DNA of 33,964 bases from assembly GCA_964635325.1 (NCBI GenBank), contig CAZWOL010000031.1, forward strand, positions 1 through 33,964. Reading direction: 5' to 3'. Under the pieces are notes generated by a model. The model made no database searches. It saw nothing but the letters and a program-made list of their open reading frames with translations, and was not told the origin of the DNA. The stretch is from BOG-1112 sp964635325 (GTDB lineage: Bacteria > Bdellovibrionota_B > Oligoflexia > Oligoflexales > Bog-1112). Positions 22,185 to 29,879 of this stretch are shown piece after piece. Position 1 is the first letter of the stretch; each line of letters begins with the position of its first letter. Both the position numbers and the translations under genes were made by a program.

Positions 22185-24290
22185 ATGCTGAAGGTTATCA
22201 CTGCGTGTCTTTTGACAAGTGGCACCCTGGCGTCTGTCGCTCGTGCCGAAGACAAGAATCCGTTTTATGCACCCAGCTCTTTGCCTTTGCAGGCACCACC
22301 CTTTGACAAAATTGAAGACCAACATTTTGAGCCAGCCATTTTGGAAGGCATACGTCAGCAGGCCCAGGAAGTTGAAGCGATTGCGAATTCAACAGAAGCT
22401 CCGACTTTCGATAATACCATTGCAGCGATGGAACGAAGTGGGCAGCTGCTGGCTCGAGTTCAGCATGCCTTGGGTATTATTGCATCTGCTTATACCAACC
22501 CAAATTTGGAGAAGGTTCAAGAATCCGTTGCTCCTAAACTTTCTGCGCATCAGGATGCGATTACATTTAATGAAAAACTATTTAAACGCATTCAAAAAAT
22601 CTATGACACACGTACTCAACTCAAACTCACAAATGAGCAGACTAAACTTGTCGAATACTACTATACGACAGCAGTTTTGGCTGGCGCTAAACTTACGGGG
22701 ATAAAAAAATCAAAGCTCAAAGCGCTCAATGAAGAAGAGGCTAAACTCTCTACGCAGTTTGTGCAACGCCTGATGTCAGCTACCAAATCAGCAGCTATGC
22801 TGATCTCTGACAAAGAAGAACTCGATGGCCTGAGTCAGGGTGACTTGGATATTGCTGCACAAGCAGCTGAAGCTGCTGGACACAAAGGTCAGTGGCTTAT
22901 CAGTCTGCAGAATACGACGCAGCAATCTGTGCTTGCATCGCTAAAAAATCGAGCTGTGCGTGAACGTCTCTTCAAACTTGCATGGAGTCGAAGCGAACAA
23001 GAAGGCAAAGATGATGAACGAGCGCTGATTCTGCGTTTGGCAAGCATCCGTGCAGACAAAGCAAAGATCATGGGGTTTAGCAATTATGCGACCTGGAAAT
23101 TGCAAGATCAGATGGCAAAGACACCATCTGCTGTACAGAAACTTCTGCTCGACCTAGGTGCACCTGCGTCCGCAAAAGTGAAAGCGGAGTCAACAGATAT
23201 TCAAGCTCTGATTGATCAGCAGCATGGTGACTTTCAGCTCCAAGCATGGGATTGGGAGTTTTATGCAAATCAGGTACGCAAAGCCAAATATGACGTCGAT
23301 GAGTCAGAGGTTCGTCCCTACTTTGAGTTGAACACTGTTTTGAATGACGGAGTCTTTTATGCAGCAACACTCCTCTATGGTTTGACTTTTAAAGAACGTA
23401 ACGACCTACCTGTATTTGCACCTGATGTGCGTGTCTTTGATGTCATGGACAAAGATGGATCGCAGCTTGGTCTCTTTTATTTTGATGCGTTCAAACGTGA
23501 TAACAAAAACGGTGGCGCATGGATGGAAAATCTTGTTACCCAAACCAAACTACTCGGACAAAAGCCCGTCATCTTTGTTGCAACCAATGTTGCCAAACCG
23601 ACAAGTGGGCAAGCTGCTTTGATCAACTTTGATGAGGTCATCACGCTCTTTCATGAGTTTGGACATGCCCTGCACGGATTTTTTGCAGATCAGGTCTATC
23701 CGACCGTATCTGGGACCAGTACTGCTCGTGACTGGGTAGAGTTCCCATCGCAATTCAACGAACACTGGGCAAGTGATCCGAAAGTTTTTGCAAACTATGC
23801 AAAACACTTTAGTACCGGTGCTGCAATGCCTCAGGAGATGGTCGAAAAAATTCAGAAAGCACGCTTTTTCAACCAAGGTTATACTTTGACGGAACTTTTG
23901 GGGGCTTCACATCTTGATCTGCAATGGCATGCGCTGAACGAAAAAACTGTACCCAAAGATGTCGGTGCTTTTGAAGCGAAGGCTCTTGCGAGTGTCGGTT
24001 TGAATTTGGCTCAGGTTCCTCCTCGCTATCGTTCGACGTATTTCCTTCACATTTGGGGCAATGGTTATGCTTCGGGATACTACGCCTATACTTGGACACG
24101 AGTCTTAGGTGATGATGCATTCTCATGGTTTGCCGAAAACGGTGGTCTCACCCGTGAGAATGGTCAACGCTTCCGTGACATGATTCTTTCACGAGGCAAT
24201 ACTATCGAATACGCTAAAATGTTTAGAGACTTCCGTGGACGAGATGTGAGTGTCGAAGCATTCTTGAAGTATCACGGTTTTGCAAAATAG
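22185..24290 (+). CDS. dcp: M3-family peptidyl-dipeptidase, Dcp-like
   Basis: A 701-residue zinc peptidase that would remove C-terminal dipeptides from oligopeptides. ATG 22185 has AAAGGAG 9 bases upstream and yields a signal peptide (VITACLLTSGTLASVARA), so it is predicted periplasmic; a start at 22155 is possible but poorer. The mature N-terminus, NPFYAPSSLPLQAPPFDKI, is typical of Dcp/OpdA. Zinc ligands are His490 and His494 with catalytic Glu491 in LFHEFGHALHG, and Glu519 in WVEFPSQFNEHW. The C-terminal SGYYAYTWTRVLGDDAF carries the conserved Tyr/His-region residues of M3 enzymes. Length agrees with E. coli Dcp (681) plus a signal peptide. Confidence 0.93.
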   Translation: MLKVITACLLTSGTLASVARAEDKNPFYAPSSLPLQAPPFDKIEDQHFEPAILEGIRQQAQEVEAIANSTEAPTFDNTIAAMERSGQLLARVQHALGIIASAYTNPNLEKVQESVAPKLSAHQDAITFNEKLFKRIQKIYDTRTQLKLTNEQTKLVEYYYTTAVLAGAKLTGIKKSKLKALNEEEAKLSTQFVQRLMSATKSAAMLISDKEELDGLSQGDLDIAAQAAEAAGHKGQWLISLQNTTQQSVLASLKNRAVRERLFKLAWSRSEQEGKDDERALILRLASIRADKAKIMGFSNYATWKLQDQMAKTPSAVQKLLLDLGAPASAKVKAESTDIQALIDQQHGDFQLQAWDWEFYANQVRKAKYDVDESEVRPYFELNTVLNDGVFYAATLLYGLTFKERNDLPVFAPDVRVFDVMDKDGSQLGLFYFDAFKRDNKNGGAWMENLVTQTKLLGQKPVIFVATNVAKPTSGQAALINFDEVITLFHEFGHALHGFFADQVYPTVSGTSTARDWVEFPSQFNEHWASDPKVFANYAKHFSTGAAMPQEMVEKIQKARFFNQGYTLTELLGASHLDLQWHALNEKTVPKDVGAFEAKALASVGLNLAQVPPRYRSTYFLHIWGNGYASGYYAYTWTRVLGDDAFSWFAENGGLTRENGQRFRDMILSRGNTIEYAKMFRDFRGRDVSVEAFLKYHGFAK

Positions 24291-24306
24291 AGATGTCTCG
24301 GAGCCC

Positions 24307-24332
24307 GTACCCCGAGCGCGAAGCCGAGGGGG
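24307..24332. repeat. Inverted partial copy of the intergenic repeat
   Basis: Read on the minus strand this gives ccccctcggcttcgcgctcg then gggtac, matching the hairpin end of the repeat family at 1690-1765 and 24392-24438 but in the opposite orientation. It starts 16 bases after the peptidase stop and could pair with the second copy to form a large stem. Confidence 0.55.
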
Positions 24333-24391
24333 CGCCTTGCTTTGAGCTTTGTAAGCGCTTCGATGGTGTCCTTCAATCTAAGACCACCTGG

Positions 24392-24438
24392 CTAAGCAGG
24401 CGATCCCTCGGCTTCACTTCGTTCCGTTTGGGATGACG
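24392..24438. repeat. Second copy of the dispersed intergenic repeat
   Basis: Begins with ctaagcaggcgatccctcg, identical to the start of the copy at 1690-1765, and ends with tttgggatgacga. This copy is shorter because the central block of about 28 bases is absent. ATCCC pairs with GGGAT, and an inner CGG pairs with CCG. Like the first copy it separates two convergent genes (dcp and mnmG). Confidence 0.75.
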
Positions 24439-24447
24439 ACAGAACGA

Positions 24448-26322
24448 CTAGGTTCCTTCGACCTGACGCGTTGTGCTACTAGCTCGGTTCTTCAACCAAA
24501 TCCGCAGGACGTGCACGGCGCTTGGCGTCACACCACTGATACGGGATGCCTGACCGACCGTCTTGGGTTGGAGCTTCTTAAGCTTTTGTTTGACTTCGTT
24601 GCTCAGCCCGTTGATATCGTCATATACAATCTGTGGAGTGATAAGAATCTTGTCCAAGTACTCTGTATCCTTAATCGCATTGATTTCACGACTGATGTAA
24701 CCCTCATACTTCAACTCGATCTCTAGACGACGTCGTACAGATTCTGCTAATTCAGGCAGCACCGTCAAATCTTCCATCGCAATCTCTGGACGCTTCAAGA
24801 GTTGAGCTAGCTTCATCCCTTGTAGGAGTGGAGTTTGCAATGGAACTTTAACGTGCTCTTCGAGAGCCGCGTTTTCACGTAAGTACTTGAGCCCGTCTTC
24901 GACTTGCTTTGTGCGCACCAAAAAGCGCTCCCAGTCTGCGTCGTTGACGAGTCCGACGCGACGACCTTCGTGACTGAGTCGTGTGTCTGCATTATCCTCA
25001 CGTAAGTAAAGACGATGTTCAGCACGTGAGGTGAACATACGATAGGGTTCTGTAGTCCCCTTGGTGATCAAATCATCTACCAGCACACCAATATACGCTT
25101 GCGAACGTGACAGCATGAGTGGATCTCGTCCCAATACTGAACATGCTGCGTTGATCCCTGCAACGAGACCTTGAGCACCTGCTTCTTCGTAGCCAGTCGT
25201 TCCATTGATCTGACCTGCAAGATAAAGATGACTTACTTTTTTCGTTTGCAGAGTTCCGTCGAGCTCGGTCGGATCTATAAAATCATACTCGATGGCATAG
25301 CCAGAACGAATGACTTCGACATTTTCCAAACCACGGATGGTCCGTAAGAAAGCAATCTGTGCTTTCAAAGGTAGCGATGTTGAAATGCCGTTCGGATAGA
25401 TTTCACAAGTGTCGTAGCCTTGTGGTTCAAGGAAAATCTGATGGGCCGTGCGATCTGGAAATTTTACAACCTTGTCTTCGATCGACGGACAGTAGCGTGG
25501 TCCGGTGCTTTGGATCTGTCCGCTGTAGAGTGGAGACTCACTCAAGTAGCTGCGGATCACTTCATGGGTTTGTGCATTGGTATGTGTGATGTAGCAAGGA
25601 ATCAACTCTTGCGAAATTTTCTCGGTGCTAAAGCTAAACGGAATAATTTCTGGATCAGAGTCCTGACGCTCAAGTATGGACCAATCGATAGTACGTGCAT
25701 CGAGACGAGGTGTTGTTCCCGTTTTCAAACGACCGACGCGAAAGCCCATCTTGCGGACAAACTCAGCAAGTTCGATAGATGGGGAATCTCCAGCACGACC
25801 AGCAGGTGTGGTGCTTTTACCAATATGAATAAGACCGTTGAGGAAGGTTCCTGTAGTGAGTACAACGCGATGCGCCCGTAGCTCACCAAAGATAGTCCCG
25901 ATAATACCGCAAACCGACGTTTGTCCGTCTTTTTCTTCGACGAGTAAGCTCTGTACTGTATCTTGACGCAAAGAAAGACCTGGTGTGCTTTCTATGGTCT
26001 TCTTCATGTAGCGACTATAGAGGGCCATATCAGCTTGTGCACGTGAGGACCAAATAGCGGCCCCCTTCTTGCGATTGAGAATGCGAAATTGAATACCAGT
26101 TGCATCGATGGCCTTGCCCATTTCCCCACCGAGTGCATCGATTTCTTTAACGAGGTGACCCTTTGCTGTTCCCCCAATAGCTGGGTTGCAGCTCATTGCT
26201 GCTATACGGTCTACAACTTGTGTTACGAGGAGAGTGCGTGCGCCCATACGAGCAGCAGCAAGAGCAGCTTCACAGCCTGCATGGCCGGCGCCGACGACGA
26301 TCACATCAAAAATGCTATCCAT
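24448..26322 (-). CDS. mnmG: tRNA uridine-5-carboxymethylaminomethyl(34) synthesis enzyme MnmG
   Basis: FAD-dependent enzyme that, with the GTPase MnmE, places the carboxymethylaminomethyl group on wobble uridine 34 of several tRNAs. It has 624 residues, the usual length. The N-terminal Rossmann motif is VVGAGHAGCEAALAAARMG (FAD site). Other family landmarks are CNPAIGGTAKGHLVKEIDAL, TGTFLNGLIHIG, GPRYCPSIEDKVVKF, LYLAGQINGTTGYEEAGAQG and a C-terminal helical domain ending ARISGVTPSAVHVL, which contacts MnmE and tRNA. MnmE, rsmG and parAB, frequent neighbours elsewhere, are not adjacent here. Cytoplasmic. Confidence 0.97.
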   Translation of the reverse strand: MDSIFDVIVVGAGHAGCEAALAAARMGARTLLVTQVVDRIAAMSCNPAIGGTAKGHLVKEIDALGGEMGKAIDATGIQFRILNRKKGAAIWSSRAQADMALYSRYMKKTIESTPGLSLRQDTVQSLLVEEKDGQTSVCGIIGTIFGELRAHRVVLTTGTFLNGLIHIGKSTTPAGRAGDSPSIELAEFVRKMGFRVGRLKTGTTPRLDARTIDWSILERQDSDPEIIPFSFSTEKISQELIPCYITHTNAQTHEVIRSYLSESPLYSGQIQSTGPRYCPSIEDKVVKFPDRTAHQIFLEPQGYDTCEIYPNGISTSLPLKAQIAFLRTIRGLENVEVIRSGYAIEYDFIDPTELDGTLQTKKVSHLYLAGQINGTTGYEEAGAQGLVAGINAACSVLGRDPLMLSRSQAYIGVLVDDLITKGTTEPYRMFTSRAEHRLYLREDNADTRLSHEGRRVGLVNDADWERFLVRTKQVEDGLKYLRENAALEEHVKVPLQTPLLQGMKLAQLLKRPEIAMEDLTVLPELAESVRRRLEIELKYEGYISREINAIKDTEYLDKILITPQIVYDDINGLSNEVKQKLKKLQPKTVGQASRISGVTPSAVHVLRIWLKNRASSTTRQVEGT

Positions 26323-26684
26323 AACTTAGTCCTGTGGTGCGGTTCAGAAGGACTGGTTCTAGCAAAAAATTGCCGCCAAAGCAAAGCCTCAAGCCAAGGT
26401 CTTTGTATCTGCCAAGCAACGAAGTCAGCGTACGGAGCTTGGAATTATGTTTATTGCTGTCAAATTAGTATCTTACTTGTCAATGTAGGTGTTCTGATAA
26501 AAGGGGATTTTTCCCCACCGCCTAGCCCGGTACAGGCTCCGTTGAGGAGTCGCATGCTTTGTAGCTTTTTTCTTACATAAAACTTGTGAAGCTTAGATAC
26601 AGCTTCTGTTTCATCCTAAATTATTTGCTAGCTCAGACTGTCAAAATCCCTTAGATAGGGCTAACAAAATTACAAAGGATATAT
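26323..26684. other. Non-coding gap with small hairpins and a T-run
   Basis: This is the only gap over 300 bases. I see no tRNA and no convincing short gene. It should hold the promoters of mnmG (leftward) and the exported protein at 26685 (rightward). Two TTGACA -35-like hexamers occur on the minus strand (26458-26463 and 26478-26483) without clear -10 boxes at the right distance. Three short inverted repeats follow one another: GGGGA/TCCCC at 26503-26516, AGCC/GGCT at 26524-26538 and CTCC/GGAG at 26537-26549. T6 follows at 26566-26571. Another hairpin, GAAGCT/AGCTTC, is at 26588-26606. Confidence 0.5.
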
Positions 26685-27479
26685 ATGAATTTGAAGACAG
26701 CCATAGTTGTATCAAGCTTAGTTTTGAATATTCTCTCGACTCCACTATTTGCTTCGGAAGTCATTGTAGATCTAAAGCGAGAACGCGAAGATTCGGTGGT
26801 GGATTCTGAGAGACGAGTCCGTTCGACACAGCCTTCTGCTCGTGATGTCTTAGCCAGAGATTTGTTGGGCGATATGGTCATCACTTACGCTATGTGGGTT
26901 TCTGCTTCAAATGTTCTCAAAAAATTAGTTAGAGATCTAATTTTTAGATTAGTCGCTGATTCTGTGATTGAGAGGGATGATGAAAGACTACAGAGAATGG
27001 ATATGCTTATGGAACGTATGATCCATGCAGATCTGTTCAGTGGTATCGAATTTTCAGATGCTTGGAATGATGTGCGAGGACGTGCGGTAGGCACAGCAAC
27101 TCGTCTCCTTGGTGAGCCAGCTCTTGCGTCCATTGCAAATTCTCGAAATCTTGCGAGTTTGCAAGATACTGCAAATCATTTGTGGAACACTTACACGGAT
27201 CAATCGGATACATTGGTATGGGATATCGTGGAGATGCTAAGAGATGTTAGAATCTCTCCTGAAGATTTAGAATCTGAGATTTTAGCTTTTCAGAGACTGG
27301 CAGATCTTGTAAATGAGCGAAACGATCAAGATGCAATGCTTAATGATGTTGGACTTGCGTTGCAGCGGCATTTGGCGCATTTTGAAGAAACGCTACAGCA
27401 TTATCGCAATGCACAGCAAAGCCAAGTTTCGACACAACAAGTGTACGTCTGTCCTCGCGGGCATCACGCTGCAATGTGA
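26685..27479 (+). CDS. Exported helical protein of unknown function
   Basis: A 264-residue protein not recognised. It has a signal peptide (IVVSSLVLNILSTPLFAS). The mature part is strongly charged and helical, with an Arg/Glu-rich start (DLKREREDSVVDSERR) and a moderately hydrophobic helix (LLGDMVITYAMWVSASNVL) too polar to be sure of membrane insertion. Amphipathic helices follow to the C-terminus (LALQRHLAHFEETLQHYRN). It ends with VCPRGHHAAM, a Cys/His cluster that might bind metal. AAAGGA precedes the ATG at a suitable distance. It is alone on the plus strand between mnmG and a minus-strand cluster of exported proteins. Confidence 0.65.
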   Translation: MNLKTAIVVSSLVLNILSTPLFASEVIVDLKREREDSVVDSERRVRSTQPSARDVLARDLLGDMVITYAMWVSASNVLKKLVRDLIFRLVADSVIERDDERLQRMDMLMERMIHADLFSGIEFSDAWNDVRGRAVGTATRLLGEPALASIANSRNLASLQDTANHLWNTYTDQSDTLVWDIVEMLRDVRISPEDLESEILAFQRLADLVNERNDQDAMLNDVGLALQRHLAHFEETLQHYRNAQQSQVSTQQVYVCPRGHHAAM

Positions 27480-27514
27480 TCTGCTACACGTCTAAGTTCA
27501 GCGTTATCTATCAG

Positions 27515-27543
27515 AGCGAACCTAGTTCAAAGGTAGGTTCGCT
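27515..27543. terminator. Perfect 10-bp hairpin between convergent genes
   Basis: AGCGAACCTA at 27515-27524 is the exact complement of TAGGTTCGCT at 27534-27543, with a 9-base loop. It lies at the meeting point of the genes ending at 27479 and 27522, and contains the stop codon of the latter. No T-run follows on either strand, but the position suggests a bidirectional terminator. Confidence 0.55.
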
Positions 27544-28388
27544 AGGCCTTGCATAAGGTCCTTGAGCTCATGAGCATATGCAAAACTTTCCACAAACCCA
27601 TTACGACAATTTATATTAGTAGCAAATGGTTCAGATCGATGCTGTGGTGCGCTGTAAGTAGTATCAGGAGCATCTGCACAGATCGGGTCTGAATCCGAGT
27701 ACTGGACAGAGTCTGTTGTCGAGAGGGTCTCGAGCTCGGTTTTGATATTTTGAACCTGTTGAGCATTGAGGCGTAGGACTCGTTTTTTAGTTTCTGGTGC
27801 GTCACCTGATGCACGATCGAAGTGAATGACTTTGCCATTGCTCATTACACGAATTCCATTTTCATAACCCTGGTGCTCAGGATTTACAAATCCACCAGAA
27901 ACTTTCATCTCAAGAAGTATGGTTGGAGGAGTGGTGTTATGTTTTGGTGTGGGTGCATTTTCATGATACGGGGTCGGTACATCATAGAGTTTATGCGTAG
28001 GCGCTGGTGTTTGATAGGCACCTGGTGTCGGTCGTGGAGTATCGTAAGACATCCAAGTTGGTCGTGGTGTAGGAATGTCGTAGTGGCGCCAGGTTGGTTC
28101 TGGTGTAGGAATGTCGAAGTGGCGCCAGGTTGGTTCTGGTGTAGGTCTTGAATGTCTGTATGTTGGTGCGGGTGTGCGTCGTGGTCGGTGTGTCGGCTCT
28201 GATGTTTCAAAGGTATAGGCACTAGTTGGTTCTGGAGTTTGAAAGGTTTGTGGTGTTGGTGCTTTGGATATGCGAATAGGAAAGTGTATCAAGCTTTGCT
28301 CTGGTAGGGCAGATATCGCAGGTGCAGCACTGACGAGTAGAGCATAGGCCATTCCGAAGTTTCGAACACGGTTTTTGAGTAACATCAT
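27522..28388 (-). CDS. Exported protein with Pro-Thr-rich repeats
   Basis: A 288-residue protein. ATG 28388 has GGAG 5 bases upstream (28385 is an adjacent alternative); the longer open frame to 28541 has no support. After a signal peptide (AYALLVSAAPAISA) comes a region of about 110 residues built from PTPEPTW, TPAPTY and PTPRPTW units. The best repeats are 12 residues long (PTWRHYDIPTPE), encoded by 36-base near-identical DNA repeats around 28081-28140. Such regions usually span cell wall or form extended stalks. The C-terminal domain begins ILLEMKVSGGFVNPEHQG and has three Cys, a layout faintly like small secreted inhibitor domains (SGGF start), though that is weak. It is downstream of the small exported protein at 28522. 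Confidence 0.7.
   Translation of the reverse strand: MMLLKNRVRNFGMAYALLVSAAPAISALPEQSLIHFPIRISKAPTPQTFQTPEPTSAYTFETSEPTHRPRRTPAPTYRHSRPTPEPTWRHFDIPTPEPTWRHYDIPTPRPTWMSYDTPRPTPGAYQTPAPTHKLYDVPTPYHENAPTPKHNTTPPTILLEMKVSGGFVNPEHQGYENGIRVMSNGKVIHFDRASGDAPETKKRVLRLNAQQVQNIKTELETLSTTDSVQYSDSDPICADAPDTTYSAPQHRSEPFATNINCRNGFVESFAYAHELKDLMQGLANLPLN
28081..28146. repeat. 36-bp tandem repeat inside the Pro-Thr-rich gene
   Basis: The unit starting tagtggcgccaggttggttc at 28081 recurs at 28117 with one visible difference over about 30 bases. It encodes the 12-residue PT unit and is likely to vary in copy number between strains. Confidence 0.7.
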
Positions 28389-28521
28389 AAGATCTCCAAT
28401 TGAGGTTCCATTTGCGTGCACCAATATGGTCCTAAGGAGATGAAGCTTTTGTAAGAAAAGTTGGCAGAATCCGGCATCGCAGTTGCATAAGCATTCTGCG
28501 ATAGCCAAGGAGTTGGAAAAT

Positions 28522-28890
28522 TTAGAAGCGAGAGCCACCATTTACAAAGCAGGAAGGTTCTTCAAAATAGACATGAAGATCTGTGCCAGTAAATCCTCCA
28601 ATAACGCTTACGTGACCTCTGTACTCGCAGGAACTAAGTCTAGCTCCTCTGGAAAGAGCACCTCGAGTTGTACGAATCACAAAATTATGCCGTTGAATAC
28701 GAGCCGTCATGTCTTCAACATCCATCTGCATGCTGTCGATGACTTCAGCTCGATGCAGTGTTTGTTCGAATTGAGGATTGTTGAGTACGCGCTTCCACAG
28801 TTCTAAGCTTACATTCATATCTGCAGGCTCTGCAAAAGAAGAGGATGAGATGCCAAGGCAGAATGCAAGGGTGGCCAGTTTTTTTACCAT
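28522..28890 (-). CDS. Small exported protein of unknown function
   Basis: A 122-residue protein. ATG 28890 has GGAG 7 bases upstream and opens a signal peptide (LATLAFCLGISSSSFA); the in-frame start at 28986 would run into prmA and is rejected. The mature chain of about 100 residues begins helical (LELWKRVLNNPQFEQTLHRAE) and ends as a compact beta region with two cysteines (SSCEYRGHV and EEPSCF), likely a disulfide. No family was recognised. It lies between prmA (59 bases upstream) and the Pro-Thr-rich protein, and is probably transcribed with one or both. Confidence 0.65.
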   Translation of the reverse strand: MVKKLATLAFCLGISSSSFAEPADMNVSLELWKRVLNNPQFEQTLHRAEVIDSMQMDVEDMTARIQRHNFVIRTTRGALSRGARLSSCEYRGHVSVIGGFTGTDLHVYFEEPSCFVNGGSRF

Positions 28891-28949
28891 GATTTGCTCC
28901 GATTCGTTGATTGTTTTCTCAAGAATAAGAGAACCCTCATGAGTATTTG

Positions 28950-29879
28950 CTAAGTCTTGCTTTTTTGGAAAAGCTGGGCGACCCATCCTGCAGATTCGAC
29001 GGAGGCTTTGAGATCTAGGCCTTCTGGCAGAGCAAGTTCTTCCATTTCATCTGCTTGCTCTACAATGAGACCCGATAGAATGACCGATCCTCCATCATTC
29101 AGAGCCTGAGCAATCTGACCTAGCATCGGAGCTAGTACCTTATAAAGAATGTTGGCTACGATAAGATCGAATTTTTTTCCATCCGGTAGACTTGCATGGG
29201 CTACATCAAAATTTACATCATTGCGAGCAGCGTTTCTTGGTGCTGCAAGTACAGCATCGGGATCTAGATCGCTTGCGATGAGATGCTTAGCTCCGAGTTT
29301 GGCAAGAGCGATAGCAAGTATTCCAGAGCCGGTACCCAAATCTAAGATCTGCTTGCTTGGGAATGGAAACTCATCTTCATATAGGCTCTCCAACAACTGC
29401 AAGCACAGTTGTGTCGAAGCATGTTGGCCTGTGCCGAAAGCCATGCCTGGTTCTATAAAAAGTGTCCATCGTGTTTTGTCTGCTTCTGGATCTTCCCAAT
29501 CTGCGTAGATGCGAAAGCGCTCGGTAAAGATTGGTGGAAAACTATCCTTCCATCCTGACTGCCAACTTTCAGTGCTAAGAGCTTTGCATGCAACAGAGAG
29601 ATCTAAGTTAAGAGCCTGGATATTTTTCTCAAGTCCACGAATATAAGTTTCATCAAAACTGCATAAAATAATCGGAGCCCAGTCCCCACCATGCTCGTCG
29701 TAGAAGTTATGCTCGCCAAGCGTATATTCGTAGTCGAGATCCAAACCGTCGATGACACCTTCGACAAAACTATCTATCCCCTGTTTTCCTAACCATTCGA
29801 TGAGCGTTTGCTTGCTTGTTACACCTTCAGCAGAAGCAGGAAAATTGATTTGCAGTTCATAGGTAAATTGTGGAGTCAT
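28950..29879 (-). CDS. prmA: Ribosomal protein L11 methyltransferase
   Basis: SAM-dependent enzyme that trimethylates ribosomal protein L11. It has 309 residues, close to the usual 290-300. The N-terminal substrate-recognition domain (1-120) is followed by the characteristic EPGMAFGTGQHASTQLCL, then SAM motif I LDLGTGSGILAIALAKLGA, acidic SDLDPDAV, and the catalytic-region motif VANILYKVL. ATG 29879 is chosen because it overlaps the stop of the upstream flavoprotein gene by four bases (ATGA), implying translational coupling; the longer frame to 29924 would overlap that gene more. The pairing with a flavoprotein is not a standard arrangement that I know. Confidence 0.94.
   Translation of the reverse strand: MTPQFTYELQINFPASAEGVTSKQTLIEWLGKQGIDSFVEGVIDGLDLDYEYTLGEHNFYDEHGGDWAPIILCSFDETYIRGLEKNIQALNLDLSVACKALSTESWQSGWKDSFPPIFTERFRIYADWEDPEADKTRWTLFIEPGMAFGTGQHASTQLCLQLLESLYEDEFPFPSKQILDLGTGSGILAIALAKLGAKHLIASDLDPDAVLAAPRNAARNDVNFDVAHASLPDGKKFDLIVANILYKVLAPMLGQIAQALNDGGSVILSGLIVEQADEMEELALPEGLDLKASVESAGWVAQLFQKSKT

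Noticed and set aside
24448..24726. Plus-strand open frame at the end of mnmG
   Set aside because: It is antisense to the conserved C-terminal domain of MnmG and lacks any start signal.
26341..26460. Possible tRNA upstream of mnmG
   Set aside because: No cloverleaf, TTC arm or CCA-like end could be drawn.
27905..28222. His/Gln-rich open frame in the Pro-Thr repeat region
   Set aside because: It is a frame-shifted reading of the tandem repeats on the same strand, with no start site.
28891..28986. N-terminal extension of the small exported protein
   Set aside because: It runs into the end of prmA and hides the signal peptide that starts at 28890.
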